Counted from the first letter of the stretch, positions 1 through 7,488 are shown. The stretch: DNA of 10,974 nucleotides from Paenibacillus sp. (GCA_029256665.1 JAQSXN010000070.1:1-10974), one strand, 5' to 3'. Notes: generated by a model from the letters alone, not told the origin. Translations and numbers: made by a program.

Positions 1-2
1 AG

Positions 3-1322
3 AACCGCCACTGGATATCCCGGCTGGAGGAAAAGTACGGTAGCAAGCAATCGGCCGAGCGACTGTTGCACGCCTATGAAACAATCGGGAGTTGCGCTCC
101 CAAGCTGCTGCGCCGTTTCGGCATTACGCAAGGCAACCGCCAGACGATGAGCCTCGGCATGACGATGAGCCAGCTGACGAACCCGGAACGGCACGTTCCA
201 TGGTCCGAGTTGTGGGAATCGCATGCTCCACAAGGAGAGCGGCTGGAGGAATTCGTGCTGAAGCAACTGGCTGGCATGCCTCATCTGGGCGAGACGCCGC
301 TCGATATTGTGGAGGAAGTGGAACGTTCTTCCGAAGAAGCTTCGAAAGCGGTAAAGCAGGCCCGAATGACCGTGCAAAAAAATAAAGCCGAGTTCGAACG
401 TTTCGCTGCCGATATTGACGCGATCAAGGCAATGACGAATATGTATACGTACAAGGTGAGAGCCGCGCTGCTTGTGTTCATGTATAAGCATACGGCCTTT
501 GGCAAATACGCCGAGCGGGTGTCGCTGCTGGAGGAAGCGGCCGAATGGTTGGACAAAAGCGTAGCCGCATACCGCAAGCTGACGGAAACGACGGAGAAGC
601 AGTACGTGTTCGCAAACGGCATGCAGACGCTGCATCGCAAAATTCCGTTCCGCGATGGGGCAGCGATCTATCATTGGAGAGACTGCCTGCCCATGTTCGA
701 ACGGGAGCTTGCGGTTTTCCGGCAGCGGATCGGCGAGCTGAGGGCTGGCAAGATGCCGGCCGCCTTAGTTCAGGCGCCGGCCGTTTCCTATCGGCGTTAT
801 CGCCAGGCAAGCTATACGCTGCTGAGCGAAGACGCCGAGCAGTACCGGATCGAGAAAGGCGCCCGCGTCTTTACCGATGGCGACATTCCGATTATAAGCT
901 GCGCGGAGGAGTTGTACGGCTTGACGGGAATAAGGTACAGCCAGCTGCGGGCGGCGCACGAAGAAATTCAGCTCGACGTGGAGCTGGAGGAGCCTTCCCT
1001 GATTTTGGTAGGATGCTTCAATTCCCAGGACGACCAATGGTTGAAGCCTGGCGGAGTAGCTGCCGTCGACCAATATACGTTCGGACTGGATCCGGTGATT
1101 CGCAGAGGCATACGCCTGTTCGCCTATCCTTCCGTCCATGTCCATGCCTTGCCTTACGAGGCAGGCCGGCATACGCTTCGTTACGGCAAAGGGGCGTTCT
1201 TGATTCTTGGCGTCATTGAGCTGCATCAGAATCTGTCCGACCGGGAATTCGATCCGCAAAACGAAGAGCGTACGCTGCTCGATTGGCTGTACGAAATGAC
1301 GGAGGTGGAGATGGTCCTGTGA
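3..1322 (+). CDS. C-terminal part of a large uncharacterised protein, possibly carbohydrate-active (5' end outside window)
   Basis: The frame is open from position 3 to the TGA at 1320-1322 (439 visible residues). No convincing start or ribosome binding site is seen, so the gene almost certainly begins upstream; the TTG at 66 is only the first start-like codon. Two regions are visible. One is a long, charged, helix-rich stretch (roughly residues 95-260). The other is a C-terminal, probably beta-rich region (from about residue 265) containing FTDGDIPII, EELYGLTGIRYS and a segment around VGCFNSQDDQWLKPGG. No signal peptide or membrane segment appears in this part. I do not recognise the family. 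The layout of a helical middle followed by a beta-rich tail would suit the end of a multidomain glycoside hydrolase, but I cannot name a catalytic residue. Its last codons overlap the lyase gene by 4 bases, so the two are co-translated and probably act in one pathway. The coding call is secure; the function is not. Confidence 0.85.
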   Translation, partial: NRHWISRLEEKYGSKQSAERLLHAYETIGSCAPKLLRRFGITQGNRQTMSLGMTMSQLTNPERHVPWSELWESHAPQGERLEEFVLKQLAGMPHLGETPLDIVEEVERSSEEASKAVKQARMTVQKNKAEFERFAADIDAIKAMTNMYTYKVRAALLVFMYKHTAFGKYAERVSLLEEAAEWLDKSVAAYRKLTETTEKQYVFANGMQTLHRKIPFRDGAAIYHWRDCLPMFERELAVFRQRIGELRAGKMPAALVQAPAVSYRRYRQASYTLLSEDAEQYRIEKGARVFTDGDIPIISCAEELYGLTGIRYSQLRAAHEEIQLDVELEEPSLILVGCFNSQDDQWLKPGGVAAVDQYTFGLDPVIRRGIRLFAYPSVHVHALPYEAGRHTLRYGKGAFLILGVIELHQNLSDREFDPQNEERTLLDWLYEMTEVEMVL

Positions 1323-2827
1323 AAACCGACTCGGAAGCGGCGGACGGGCTGATCGGGCTCGTAGAAAGGCACGCCGGCCTTCTGCTGAAGCATGCTGCGG
1401 ATCCAACCGGCGAAACTCCATTGTTTGTCAACGCGCTCGATTCGCGCTCGCTGTCGCCTGTCATTTACGATCCGGATCATGTGAACCGCGAAGCGCTGCT
1501 CGCGAGCCCCGCAAGCCAGCAGCGCTGGCTCAAGCTGCTGCGCGGCCTTACCCGGCTGACGGGCAATCCGGCGTACGAAGAACGCGCGCTCGCGGTCAAC
1601 CGATTCCTCCTGAATAGCCAGTCGGATAACAGCGGGCTGCTCTTGTGGGGAGGCCATACCGCCTACAACGTAGAGAAACAATCGATCGAGTACGCCGGGG
1701 AGAAATCGAAGGTGCACGAGCTGAAATTTCATTATCCGGATTACGAACTGATGTGGGAGGCGGATCCGGAAGGAACAAAACGTTATATCGAAGCGATGTG
1801 GAATGCGCATATCCTGGATTGGTCGCGCCTGGATTTCAACCGCCACGGACCGTACGGCACGCCGCCCGGACGATTATGGGAGCATGAATACAAGGGCGGG
1901 GACGTCTTCTTCTGGGGACGCGGACTGACGTTCGTCAACGCCGGCAGCGATCTGTATTACGCGGCGGCGATGCTGGCGAAGCTGTCGGGCGAGAAAGAGC
2001 CGCTGGTATGGTCGCAACGGCTGGCGCGCCGTTACGTGGATACGAGACAGCCCGGCGTTGGGATCAGCGGCTACCAATTCAGCCAATCCGCAACTTCTTG
2101 GTGCAACGGCCCGGCGGTAAAGGGCGACCGGGCGCAGTATCAGCTGGCGCCGCTTATTCCGGAAGGCCATGCCGTCTATGAAGGGACGCTCTTCAAGCCG
2201 CGGCCCGTCGTCCAGCGCTGCATGCTGGCGATCGGCGAACAAGCGGGGGAAGCGGCGGCATGCTTCATCCGGTGGGCCTGCGAGGAAATGGCGGCTTGGG
2301 GGAAAATCGCATACCGACGCTCCGACAACAGCTTTGTCCCGATGCTGACCGACGGGTACAAGATCGAAGGGCTGGCGCTGGATCGCGACGGGTACTTCGG
2401 GCCGAAAGGAAGGGTGTTTCGGGCAATCCCCGCGGGTCCGGATTATTTCTGGATGTACGCGGCCGGCTACCGGCATTCGCGCGATCCGTTTCTATGGGAG
2501 ATGGCGAAATCCATCGCCGATGGGATGGGCGCGGGAGATATCGGCCAACCAAGCGGGGACGGAGTCCGCGCTTGGGAGCAGAAGGAGGACAACGCCGATT
2601 ACCGTCTGTTGTACGGCTTGTTGGAGCTGTATAAGGCGACGGACGACCGCAGGTTTTTATCCTATGCCCGGCAGACGGGAGAGCAACTGCTTGCGAAAGT
2701 TGCCGATAACGGCGCGTTTTCTTCGGAGGAACGGATTTTGACCGACGATCCGCTTCCGCTTGCGCTGCTGCATCTTGCGGAAGCGCTGCGGGACAGGCCT
2801 GGAAACGTTCCCCTAACGTGGAAGTAG
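1319..2827 (+). CDS. Family 2 polysaccharide lyase, exopolygalacturonate lyase-like (pectate disaccharide-lyase)
   Basis: Predicted 502-residue soluble enzyme that would cleave polygalacturonate or oligogalacturonides by metal-assisted beta-elimination. The likely start is GTG at 1319, which overlaps the previous stop as GTGA and lies 8 bases after GGTGGAG (1304-1310). A TTG at 1283 in the same frame has no ribosome binding site. From this start, H113 (in LWGGH), E134 (in VHELKF), R175 and H176 (in DFNRHGPYG) are present. As I recall it, the Yersinia family 2 lyase uses His109, Glu130 and His172 as metal ligands and Arg171 as the base, so all four match at a constant offset of 4. R271 in KGDRAQYQ may be the second active-site arginine. 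The length suits the family's (alpha/alpha)7 barrel. No signal peptide is present, so it should act in the cytoplasm on imported oligosaccharides, like PelW-type members. The family is known in Paenibacillus. The alternative is another alpha/alpha-barrel uronic acid enzyme, which I think less likely. Confidence 0.8.
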   Translation: MKTDSEAADGLIGLVERHAGLLLKHAADPTGETPLFVNALDSRSLSPVIYDPDHVNREALLASPASQQRWLKLLRGLTRLTGNPAYEERALAVNRFLLNSQSDNSGLLLWGGHTAYNVEKQSIEYAGEKSKVHELKFHYPDYELMWEADPEGTKRYIEAMWNAHILDWSRLDFNRHGPYGTPPGRLWEHEYKGGDVFFWGRGLTFVNAGSDLYYAAAMLAKLSGEKEPLVWSQRLARRYVDTRQPGVGISGYQFSQSATSWCNGPAVKGDRAQYQLAPLIPEGHAVYEGTLFKPRPVVQRCMLAIGEQAGEAAACFIRWACEEMAAWGKIAYRRSDNSFVPMLTDGYKIEGLALDRDGYFGPKGRVFRAIPAGPDYFWMYAAGYRHSRDPFLWEMAKSIADGMGAGDIGQPSGDGVRAWEQKEDNADYRLLYGLLELYKATDDRRFLSYARQTGEQLLAKVADNGAFSSEERILTDDPLPLALLHLAEALRDRPGNVPLTWK

Positions 2828-2847
2828 CGGATGGTCAACCCATACGA

Positions 2848-2874
2848 GCTGATGCTGCCTAAGGCGGCGTCAGC
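2848..2874 (+). terminator. Hairpin between lyase and regulator genes (weak terminator or processing site)
   Basis: GCTGATGCTGCC (2848-2859) pairs with GGCGGCGTCAGC (2863-2874) over 12 base pairs, two of them G-U, around a 3-base TAA loop. It starts 20 bases after the lyase stop codon. The downstream stretch has only short T runs (CGTTTGCGTTTGC), so Rho-independent termination would be inefficient. It may attenuate read-through into the regulator gene or stabilise the 3' end of the upstream message. Confidence 0.45.
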
Positions 2875-2903
2875 CGTTTGCGTTTGCGGGCGATTATGGC
2901 TTC

Positions 2904-2910
2904 AAAGGAG
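2904..2910 (+). promoter_or_regulatory. Ribosome binding site fixing the regulator start
   Basis: AAAGGAG ends 9 bases before the ATG at 2920. A nearer ATG at 2913 is in another frame. The 92-base gap before this gene shows no clear sigma-A promoter, so the regulator may be co-transcribed with the lyase gene. Confidence 0.75.
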
Positions 2911-2919
2911 CGATGACTG

Positions 2920-5223
2920 ATGGAACGGAAACGGGCATTCGAATTTAACGGCAAGCGAAAGCTGTTCGGCAAATTTTTATTGTCCTATGTGCTCATTCTG
3001 CTAATTCCGCTGCTCGTAGGCGCCTATGCCTACTACGAGACGGTTCAGGTCGTGCGCGAGGACGCGGCGGAGCTGAATCTGGCGGTGCTGGAGCAGAGCG
3101 AGGAGGCGCTGAACCGGCTGCTGACGGAAATCCGCGATATCGTGTCCCAGCTGTCGCTGGATTCGGAGCTGCTTAATGCGATGATTACCGCCGATGCTTC
3201 ATGGCCGCCGCAGGCGGTGTACAAGTTCTCCCAGCTGCAGAAGAACGAATTGAACATGCTGTCGACGAACCAGCTCTTCTCCGATCTGTTTGTCTACCTG
3301 GAGAAAAGCGAAGCCGTCATTTCCGCGAACCGGATCGACAAGCTGGACGCTCAGCCGCTGAAGATCGGCGATGTCCCGTTCGGCCGGTGGCTGGAGGAAA
3401 CTATCGCCGGCGAGCGGATGAACCGCTACTTGCCGCTTGCGAGCGTTAATGACGGAAGGACGACGGAGGATTACGTGGCGTATGTCAGTCCGTTGCCGGC
3501 GGGCATGAACATGCGGACCGACGGCGCCGTCGTCATCCTGATCAAGGAAAGCGCGATCGCGCGAATGTTCCACAGGCTGCTATCGGAGGAAGGCGCGTTC
3601 GCGTATATTCTGAACGAAAAAGCGGAGATGATTGTATCCGCTTCGGCGGGCGGGGAGCGGATCGAGCCCGTAATCGCCGAAGCAGGGAGGGATTCGCAGG
3701 TCCGCATGAACGGGAAGGACATGTTCATCACGTCCGTGCAATCCGCGGGCAGCGGATGGACGTATGTGGCCGGACTTCCGGCGAACAGCGTATTTGCCAA
3801 AGCCGAGTACATCAAGCGGATCAACTGGACCATCGTCCTGGCGGTCATGGCCTTCGGGTGCGCGGCAGCATTGTTGCTCGCTTACCGAAACAGCAAACCG
3901 ATCGCGGAGCTGCTCGATTCGATCAAGGATTTTGCCGCCGGGGAGACGGGCAAGCGGGCATCCGCGATGGAGGTCATTCAGATGGCCGTGCATGAAATCA
4001 TTACGAACAATAGAAGCATGAGCTTGACCATGAAGCAGCAGCTTCCGCTCCTGCAAGCCGCCTTCTTCGAGAAGCTGCTCAAGAGCGGCTTCAACCATGA
4101 AGGGGACATGCGCGCCCATCTCGCGCAGGCGGAAGTAGCCGTTATTTGGGACAACGTCGCGGTTGCCGTCATCCGGATTCAGCATGCCGGGTACATGCCG
4201 GAGGAAGAGATAACGGCGGGCAAAGCGCGGATGAAGCGCCTGCTGCTGCATGAGCTTGGAGAGGGGACGTTCGTCCATGACCTGAAAGGCGAGAAGCTCG
4301 CCGTCGTGTTCTCCTTCCGCGGACCGGACGGGGAGGTGTTCGAGCGGAGGGTCGCGCAGCTTCGGCAGCTGCAGGAAATCTTCCTGGACGAGCTTGCCCT
4401 CATGACCTCCATCGGCGTCGGACAGGCGTACCATCGCGTCATGGACGCATGGAGCTCGTACAGCGAGGCATGTCAGGCGCTGGAGCACGAGGATCCGGAC
4501 GCCGCCCAGAAGCTGGCGCGCTACGATTGCATCAGCCGGCATTCCAGCCATTATTATTATCCGCCGGATCTGGAGCTGAAGCTTATGAATGCGGTCAGAG
4601 CGGGAGACGACGTGGTGCTGGGAAGGCTGCTGGAGCATATCGAAACGCAAAATATCGGGGTCCGGCAGCTAAGCCCGCGGCGCAAAAAACAGCTGATCGC
4701 GGAAATGCAAGGCACGCTTCAAAAACTAAGCGGGCAGCTCGACTATTTGTCCGGCGACGACGAGACGATGCTGGACGGGCAGAGCGGGCCGGAGCCCGGC
4801 GCGGCGGAGGAGTACAGCTTTGCGCGCGTCTCGAAACAGCTGCTCGCGGTCTGCGTGCGGATCAAGCGGCAGAAGAACTCGAAGTTCGAGGACATGCTCG
4901 AAGGGATGAAGGCCTACATCGGCGAGAACTATAAGGACAGCAATCTCAGCCTCGGCATGCTGGCCGGCGAATTCAAGCAATCCGAAAGCTATGTGTCTAT
5001 CTTCCTGAAGGAGCAGCTAGGCGTAACCTTCTCCGAATATTTGGAGCGGCTGCGGCTGGACGAAGCATGTCGGCTGCTTAAGGAGCAGACGCTGCCGATC
5101 GGAGACATTGCGATCCGGGTCGGGTATAACAGCGACAAATCATTCCGCAGGGCGTTCAAGCGGGCGCTCGGCGTACAGCCGACTTCTTACCGCAACGAAA
5201 CGATTGCGTGCTCCGAAAAATAG
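2920..5223 (+). CDS. Membrane-anchored AraC-family transcriptional regulator (YesS/YtdP-like)
   Basis: A 767-residue one-component regulator. After a basic N-terminus, TM1 spans about residues 19-38. An extracytoplasmic sensor region (about 40-300, size typical of a Cache domain) follows, and TM2 spans about 303-322. The cytoplasmic middle (about 370-540) carries SIGVGQAY (497-504) and WSSYSEACQALE (from 511), a pattern typical of the region preceding the DNA-binding domain in YesN/YesS-like proteins. The C-terminus (about 664-760) is a double helix-turn-helix AraC domain with LSLGMLAGEF and IGDIAIRVGY followed by SFRRAFKRALGVQPTSYR. There is no receiver or histidine kinase domain, so sensing and DNA binding sit in one membrane protein. 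Size and layout match Bacillus subtilis YesS (about 760 residues), an activator of rhamnogalacturonan genes. Lying between a pectate lyase gene and an importer operon, it probably activates these genes in response to a pectin-derived or cell-surface signal; the ligand is not predictable here. The family call is strong. Confidence 0.93.
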   Translation: MERKRAFEFNGKRKLFGKFLLSYVLILLIPLLVGAYAYYETVQVVREDAAELNLAVLEQSEEALNRLLTEIRDIVSQLSLDSELLNAMITADASWPPQAVYKFSQLQKNELNMLSTNQLFSDLFVYLEKSEAVISANRIDKLDAQPLKIGDVPFGRWLEETIAGERMNRYLPLASVNDGRTTEDYVAYVSPLPAGMNMRTDGAVVILIKESAIARMFHRLLSEEGAFAYILNEKAEMIVSASAGGERIEPVIAEAGRDSQVRMNGKDMFITSVQSAGSGWTYVAGLPANSVFAKAEYIKRINWTIVLAVMAFGCAAALLLAYRNSKPIAELLDSIKDFAAGETGKRASAMEVIQMAVHEIITNNRSMSLTMKQQLPLLQAAFFEKLLKSGFNHEGDMRAHLAQAEVAVIWDNVAVAVIRIQHAGYMPEEEITAGKARMKRLLLHELGEGTFVHDLKGEKLAVVFSFRGPDGEVFERRVAQLRQLQEIFLDELALMTSIGVGQAYHRVMDAWSSYSEACQALEHEDPDAAQKLARYDCISRHSSHYYYPPDLELKLMNAVRAGDDVVLGRLLEHIETQNIGVRQLSPRRKKQLIAEMQGTLQKLSGQLDYLSGDDETMLDGQSGPEPGAAEEYSFARVSKQLLAVCVRIKRQKNSKFEDMLEGMKAYIGENYKDSNLSLGMLAGEFKQSESYVSIFLKEQLGVTFSEYLERLRLDEACRLLKEQTLPIGDIAIRVGYNSDKSFRRAFKRALGVQPTSYRNETIACSEK

Positions 5224-5228
5224 AAGTT

Positions 5229-5395
5229 GTTCAAAAAGTCCGCTTTTGATCACGAAGTAATTCAGGAAGCGTACTCGACGTCGAATATTGAATTCAGGCG
5301 AAACTTCCGGTGCTCACGTAGCTTCCACTACGCTCCGCTCCTCAGTTTCTACCTTCATTCTATCTTCTCGGTGCTGAAAACCGGACTTTTTGAAC
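5229..5395. repeat. MITE-like palindromic element with 14-base perfect terminal inverted repeats
   Basis: GTTCAAAAAGTCCG (5229-5242) is repeated as its exact reverse complement CGGACTTTTTGAAC (5382-5395). The match continues imperfectly inward, with 8 of the next 11 positions complementary, including TTTT/AAAA. The 139-base interior has further symmetry: the palindrome TCGACGTCGA (5275-5284) and a CGTAG/CTACG hairpin (5317-5332). It starts 5 bases after the regulator stop codon. There is no transposase gene and no obvious target-site duplication. From memory, closely similar sequences occur in many Paenibacillus genomes, often mis-annotated as short hypothetical proteins; copy number cannot be tested here. 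It could be a non-autonomous mobile element or a repeated structured-RNA element. Confidence 0.7.
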
Positions 5396-5488
5396 TCGCA
5401 CTAGAGGTGTGTCCGTCTCCGAAAAAGCGCATAAAATCCGGCGTTTCCTCCCCTTCGAAAGCAAGGTGTGCCGCGAATGAAGTGTTCC

Positions 5489-5518
5489 TTTACCGTTTAG
5501 AGCCGGGCGATGTATGGT
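5489..5518 (+). promoter_or_regulatory. Weak candidate sigma-A promoter of the ABC importer operon
   Basis: TTTACC (5489-5494) and TATGGT (5513-5518) are separated by 18 bases, with a TG directly before the -10. An alternative -10 is TATTGT at 5521-5526. The match to consensus is poor, as expected of a promoter that needs an AraC-type activator. It lies between the repeat element and a cre-like site, about 90 bases before the first permease start. Confidence 0.35.
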
Positions 5519-5525
5519 TTTATTG

Positions 5526-5539
5526 TGAGAGCGCTGCCA
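5526..5539 (+). promoter_or_regulatory. Candidate cre (CcpA) site upstream of the importer operon
   Basis: TGAGAGCGCTGCCA matches the degenerate cre consensus TGWNANCGNTNWCA at 13 of 14 positions, with a symmetric AGCGCT core. Its position at or just past the predicted transcription start fits repression by CcpA when a preferred sugar is present. Confidence 0.5.
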
Positions 5540-5594
5540 ATTCTGACGGCCTGATATCATCGCATCGGCGGCGTGCGCAGACCGAGTATTCGCA

Positions 5595-5604
5595 AGGGGG
5601 AGGA
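5595..5604 (+). promoter_or_regulatory. Ribosome binding site deciding the first permease start
   Basis: AGGGGGAGGA lies 6 bases before ATG 5611. It supports that start over the TTG at 5227 in the same frame, which would add 128 codons translated from the repeat element and intergenic DNA. Confidence 0.8.
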
Positions 5605-5610
5605 ACGCTT

Positions 5611-6576
5611 ATGAATCAAGCGGCGGCCAAACGTGCCGGTACGTTCGCGGAAATAAGGCGGAAAGCCAAAAAACAAAGGATGCTGCTGCTGCTCTTCATT
5701 CCTGCAATCGCTTACTTTCTAGTCTTTCATTACGTTCCGATTTACGGAATCCTGATCGCTTTCAAGGATTTCCGCATGCAGGAAGGGCAGAGCTTTCTGG
5801 AATCGGTGCTCCTAGCTCCCTGGGCCGGCGAATACGGGCTGGATCATTTCAAAGCGTTCATTAACGGACCGTATTTCCTGACGCTGTTGCGGAACACCTT
5901 TTTGCTAGGACTGTTCTCGCTGCTGTTCGGTTTTCCGATACCGATCCTGTTCGCCCTGCTCCTTAACGAAATCCGGAAGAAGCATTACAAAAGCTTTGTC
6001 CAGACGATCAGCTATTTGCCATACTTCCTGTCCGTCGTAGCTGTAATCGGCATGATGAAGATGGTGCTGTCTCCAAGCACCGGCATCGTCAATATCATGC
6101 TCGCCAAGCTCGGCCTGGAGCCGGTCTATTTCTTCGCCGATGCAAGCTGGTTCCGCTTTCTGTTCGTCAGCTCGGGCATCTGGACGTCGATGGGCATGGG
6201 CGCGGTCATCTACTTGGCGGCATTGTCGAAGGTCGATGCCGAGCAGTACGAGTCGGCGGTCATAGACGGCGCTTCACGGCTTCGCCAAATGTGGCATATT
6301 ACGCTGCCGGCCATCAAGCCGGTCGTGGTCATTACGCTTATTCTCAATATGTCCGGCGTGCTGAGCGTAGGCTCGGAAAAGATCATTTTGATGTACAACT
6401 CGTTAACCTACGAGACGGCGGACGTGTTTTCCACCTTCGTCTATCGCAGGGGACTGGTCGAGCTGGATTTCAGCTTCGGCGCGGCCGTCGATTTGTTCAA
6501 CGCCATCGTTAACGTCATCTTCCTCGTAACGGCCAACTACCTGGCAAGAAAGGCGGCGGATGAAAGCTTATGGTAA
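5611..6576 (+). CDS. Sugar ABC transporter permease, LplB-like
   Basis: A 321-residue inner-membrane permease of the binding-protein-dependent family. A positively charged N-terminus (RRKAKKQR) precedes TM1 (LLLLFIPAIAYFLVF), followed by VPIYGILIAFKDF, a signature of LplB/YtcP-related permeases. About six membrane segments are visible. The cytoplasmic loop that contacts the ATPase is present as ESAVIDGAS...LP (residues 214-233). The gene overlaps the next permease by 7 bases (ATGGTAA), so the two are translationally coupled and form a heterodimeric channel. The nearby pectate lyase suggests oligogalacturonides or another pectin fragment as substrate, but this family has many paralogues with different sugars. 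An extended N-terminus running back to 5227 is an annotation artefact. The family call is strong; the substrate is inferred. Confidence 0.93.
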   Translation: MNQAAAKRAGTFAEIRRKAKKQRMLLLLFIPAIAYFLVFHYVPIYGILIAFKDFRMQEGQSFLESVLLAPWAGEYGLDHFKAFINGPYFLTLLRNTFLLGLFSLLFGFPIPILFALLLNEIRKKHYKSFVQTISYLPYFLSVVAVIGMMKMVLSPSTGIVNIMLAKLGLEPVYFFADASWFRFLFVSSGIWTSMGMGAVIYLAALSKVDAEQYESAVIDGASRLRQMWHITLPAIKPVVVITLILNMSGVLSVGSEKIILMYNSLTYETADVFSTFVYRRGLVELDFSFGAAVDLFNAIVNVIFLVTANYLARKAADESLW

Positions 6577-7469
6577 AAGACGACTCCATCGGATCGAAAA
6601 TGCTGGATGTTACCGTACATGCCGTCATGGTTCTCGTTCTGTTGATCACGCTGCTGCCGCTGATGCACGTCGTTTCGATTTCGTTTAGCAATCCGGAACA
6701 AATTATGAGGGGAAGGGTCGGTTTATGGCCCGAGGACTTCAGCCTAGACGCGTACTTCACGATTTTGTTCGAAAATGCCCACATCCCCCGTTCGTTTCTG
6801 AATTCTGTCGTCATTACGGCAATCGGCACGGTGCTTAACGTGCTGTTCACGACGATAACCGCCTATACGCTGTCCAAAAAGGATTTGCTGTTCCGCCCGT
6901 TTTTCCTGATGCTGTCGGTTCTGCCGATGTTTTTCACCGGGGGAATCGTGCCGCAGTTTCTGCTGATTAAAACGCTGGGCATGATGGATTCGGTCTGGGC
7001 GCTCACCGTGCCCGTGCTGATCAGCTCCTGGTGGCTGATTATTATGATTTCGTTTTTCAAAAACTTTCCGCAGGAGCTCGAAGAAGCCGCCAAGCTCGAC
7101 GGCTGCGGCGAGCTGCAGACGCTAGTCCGCATCGTGCTTCCGCTGTCGATGGCCGGCGTCGTTACGATCGCCTTGTTCTATGGCGTTTCCCACTGGAATT
7201 CTTATTTTTCCGCCATGCTGTACATGCGGAGCTATGACAATTATCCGCTACAGCTGATTTTGCGGGAGATCGTCCTGCAGAGCACGATGGCCGAGCAGCT
7301 GGCCTCGCAGGGGAATGCCGCCTTGGCCGAGGATATGAGCACCAAGCTCACGCCCGAAAGCGTTCAGTACGCGACGCTGGTTGTATCGATCGTCCCGATG
7401 CTGATAATTTATCCGTTTATCCAGAAGTATTTCGTCAAAGGGATCATGATCGGCTCGCTGAAGGGCTGA
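6570..7469 (+). CDS. Sugar ABC transporter permease, LplC/YtcP-like
   Basis: A 299-residue partner permease. TM1 lies at about residues 17-40 (VMVLVLLITLLPLMHVVSIS). The typical SFSNP and NSVVIT segments follow, as does SMLSVLPMFFTGG-like membrane sequence with PMFFTGGIVPQFLL. The coupling loop reads EEAAKLDGCG...LP (about 171-191), a near-canonical EAA motif for docking the ATPase. The C-terminus KYFVKGIMIGSLKG is characteristic of this subfamily. The start ATG overlaps the upstream stop by 7 bases and is preceded by AAGGCGGCGGA. Together with the upstream permease and the downstream LplA-like lipoprotein it makes a carbohydrate importer. The nucleotide-binding subunit is not encoded here; in Firmicutes such importers commonly share an MsmX-type ATPase. 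Confidence 0.94.
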   Translation: MVKDDSIGSKMLDVTVHAVMVLVLLITLLPLMHVVSISFSNPEQIMRGRVGLWPEDFSLDAYFTILFENAHIPRSFLNSVVITAIGTVLNVLFTTITAYTLSKKDLLFRPFFLMLSVLPMFFTGGIVPQFLLIKTLGMMDSVWALTVPVLISSWWLIIMISFFKNFPQELEEAAKLDGCGELQTLVRIVLPLSMAGVVTIALFYGVSHWNSYFSAMLYMRSYDNYPLQLILREIVLQSTMAEQLASQGNAALAEDMSTKLTPESVQYATLVVSIVPMLIIYPFIQKYFVKGIMIGSLKG

Positions 7470-7476
7470 CATGATT

Positions 7477-7488
7477 AGAAGGAGGTGA
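7477..7488 (+). promoter_or_regulatory. Near-perfect Shine-Dalgarno sequence without a matching start codon
   Basis: AGAAGGAGGTGA is almost fully complementary to the 16S rRNA 3' end. The only in-range starts give tiny frames: GTG at 7485 is stopped after five codons, and an ATG at 7471 ends inside the motif. The next ATGs (7514, 7518) are 25 or more bases away and open no credible protein. The binding-protein gene has its own site at 7556-7562. This may be a relic of a former start, a translation-coupling stand-by site, or a leader-peptide signal. Confidence 0.5.

Noticed and set aside
1283..1318. TTG at 1283 as an earlier start for the lyase
   Set aside because: It has no ribosome binding site and yields a glycine-rich extension (RNDGGGDG) from the neighbour's coding DNA; GTG 1319 has the binding site and the coupled overlap.
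3580..4650. Long minus-strand open frame of 356 codons inside the regulator gene
   Set aside because: It is the antisense shadow of a well-supported GC-rich AraC-type gene; no ribosome binding site or recognisable domain.
5229..5395. CRISPR, tRNA or riboswitch as an explanation of the structured intergenic block
   Set aside because: There are no spaced direct repeats, no cloverleaf or CCA end, and no riboswitch core I recognise; terminal inverted repeats fit a MITE-like element better.
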